Positions 63,298 to 64,000 of a DNA stretch of 64,000 nucleotides are shown one piece after another. Source of the DNA: Eisenbergiella porci (GTDB lineage Bacteria > Bacillota > Clostridia > Lachnospirales > Lachnospiraceae); NCBI RefSeq assembly GCF_009696275.1, contig NZ_VUMI01000008.1, positions 1-64,000 on the forward strand, given 5' to 3'. A model generated the notes under the pieces. The model had not been told where the DNA came from, made no database searches, and saw only the letters and a list, made by a program, of their open reading frames with translations. The position numbers and the translations under genes are program-made. The number at the start of each line of letters is the position of its first letter. Position 1 is the stretch's first letter.

Positions 63298-64000
63298 TCA
63301 ATCAAAGCCCCTCGGGAATAAAGCTTTATTCTGCGGACATCCCCGTATTGGGATTAAGCCGAATACATTCGGCCCGGTCTGCACCAGAAGCGCCCTTCCT
63401 CTCACCTGAAGCTTCTTTTTTCCCGCCTCCGAATGCGTTTCCGTGGTATATCCCGTATACATGGCGACGCTGCGCAGGTATTTTGCCGTCACATGATATT
63501 CCGGCAGCTTCAGGTAATGGCTGGTTTCAAACTCATCCTCCGCAAAGGCATGGACACAGCCGGTATTCCTGTAACGGATCAGGAGCGGCGACATGGCTGA
63601 CAGGATACGCATGGTCAGAGCCATATCCTGGCATTCCTCCAGCAAATTGCCCTCTTCATCCAAAGCGCTTTCCGCCCCGAAGCAGCAAATCCCCGCGGCG
63701 CCGTAATCCGCCGCCGCAAGCAGGGCATTCATAGCATTTGCCGCCCCGCGGATAGGTGACTCCGGTATAAACAGCGGATTATCCTCTCTGGCGTAGGTCC
63801 TGCAGATCCTGGTGTATTCCCTCCGGTTCTGGTTATAAATATCCGGACCGATGAAATCCAGATGCGGCGCGCCGGCCTTCCAGATATCCAGCACTCTTCC
63901 CACAGCGGCTCCGGCGTTATAGCACAATCCCGGCTCCTCATAGCCCTGCTCTCCCACCATAACATTCGTAAAACAGGGAAGAGCATACGCCGCCTTTCCC
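63298..64000 (-). CDS. Glycoside hydrolase of the DUF5597/beta-galactosidase-like type, 5' part outside window
   Basis: The frame is open to the right edge (the last residues toward the edge read GKAAYALPCFTNVMV), so the N terminus is not visible. Seen is the second half of a TIM-barrel glycosidase and a linker: GAPHLDFIGPDIYNQN, FIPESPIRGAANAMNALLAAADYGAAGICCFG (the Glu in IPES is the likely catalytic nucleophile), then a small beta domain GRALLVQTGPNVFGL that ends after about 25 residues. Relatives have a longer C-terminal domain, so the 3' end may be truncated. It probably releases galactose from plant glycans; the exact family is uncertain. Confidence 0.65.
   Translation of the reverse strand, partial: GKAAYALPCFTNVMVGEQGYEEPGLCYNAGAAVGRVLDIWKAGAPHLDFIGPDIYNQNRREYTRICRTYAREDNPLFIPESPIRGAANAMNALLAAADYGAAGICCFGAESALDEEGNLLEECQDMALTMRILSAMSPLLIRYRNTGCVHAFAEDEFETSHYLKLPEYHVTAKYLRSVAMYTGYTTETHSEAGKKKLQVRGRALLVQTGPNVFGLIPIRGCPQNKALFPRGFD

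Overview
The window looks like a chromosomal segment of a spore-forming member of Clostridia, most likely the Lachnospiraceae. Evidence: a sporulation/division/housekeeping block in the classical Firmicutes order (HU, RqcP, YabP, YabQ, DivIC, SpoIIE-type phosphatase, TilS, Hpt, FtsH), a T-box leader on valS, a CotS-like spore-coat gene, AGGAGG-type ribosome binding sites with some GTG and TTG starts, and abundant ABC sugar uptake and glycoside hydrolase genes. There are two tRNA genes (Tyr-GTA, Leu-TAA). I see no rRNA, CRISPR array, prophage or complete insertion sequence. Nearly all genes lie on the minus strand. The species cannot be fixed from the sequence alone.

Layout. 1-1.6 kb: remnants (XRE stub, frameshifted cupin, truncated nucleoside phosphorylase). 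1.6-2.5 kb: HxlR regulator and a pyridoxamine-oxidase-fold flavoprotein. 2.5-7.2 kb: a potassium module of a membrane-anchored RCK-like protein, TrkH, TrkA and a KdpD/KdpE-like two-component pair, with a four-copy TTAAGAT repeat upstream that is a plausible operator. 7.6-9.7 kb: a flavodoxin-like reductase and an SPFH/zinc-ribbon protein. 9.9-17.4 kb: a decayed GntR regulator, a multi-PAS hybrid histidine kinase and a REC-GGDEF-EAL-REC-GGDEF c-di-GMP protein. 17.6-27.7 kb: a graveyard of broken genes (YeiH-like exporter, sucrose GH32 with an in-frame amber codon, EIIBCA sugar PTS, PAP2 phosphatase, two esterases, an AraC fragment, a GH27 fragment, a solute-binding protein fragment), with an intact MazF-like gene and an intact AraC regulator among them. 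27.8-33.5 kb: SulP transporter, Rpn-family nuclease, sulfatase fragment, aldo/keto reductase, broken MATE pump. 33.9-42.7 kb: an intact aldouronate/acetyl-glucuronoxylan operon (SGNH esterase, GH67 alpha-glucuronidase, two ABC permeases, a lipoprotein binding protein) beside an AraC regulator. 42.9-45.4 kb: tRNAs and a GH13 neopullulanase-type enzyme. 45.8-57.9 kb: ftsH, hpt, tilS, spoIIE-type, divIC, yabQ, yabP, [phosphotransferase and a small ORF inserted], rqcP, [245-bp giant palindrome], hup, cotS-like, cca. 58.1-64 kb: valS with T-box, a GH2 fragment, a PadR/HAAS pair, and a glycoside hydrolase cut by the window edge.

The most interesting signals not explained by ordinary genes are: the 77-bp-arm inverted repeat between hup and rqcP; the phased direct repeats ahead of the potassium/KdpDE operon together with its membrane-tethered RCK-like first gene; a TTGACA-21 bp-TATAAT promoter with an overlapping Spo0A-box-like sequence in front of the spoIIE-type gene; clusters of adjacent perfect hairpins in three intergenic regions; and the dense gene decay at 9.9-33 kb, which is either genuine reductive decay or partly indel error and needs read-level checking. 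I did not find a convincing new multi-gene system beyond these.
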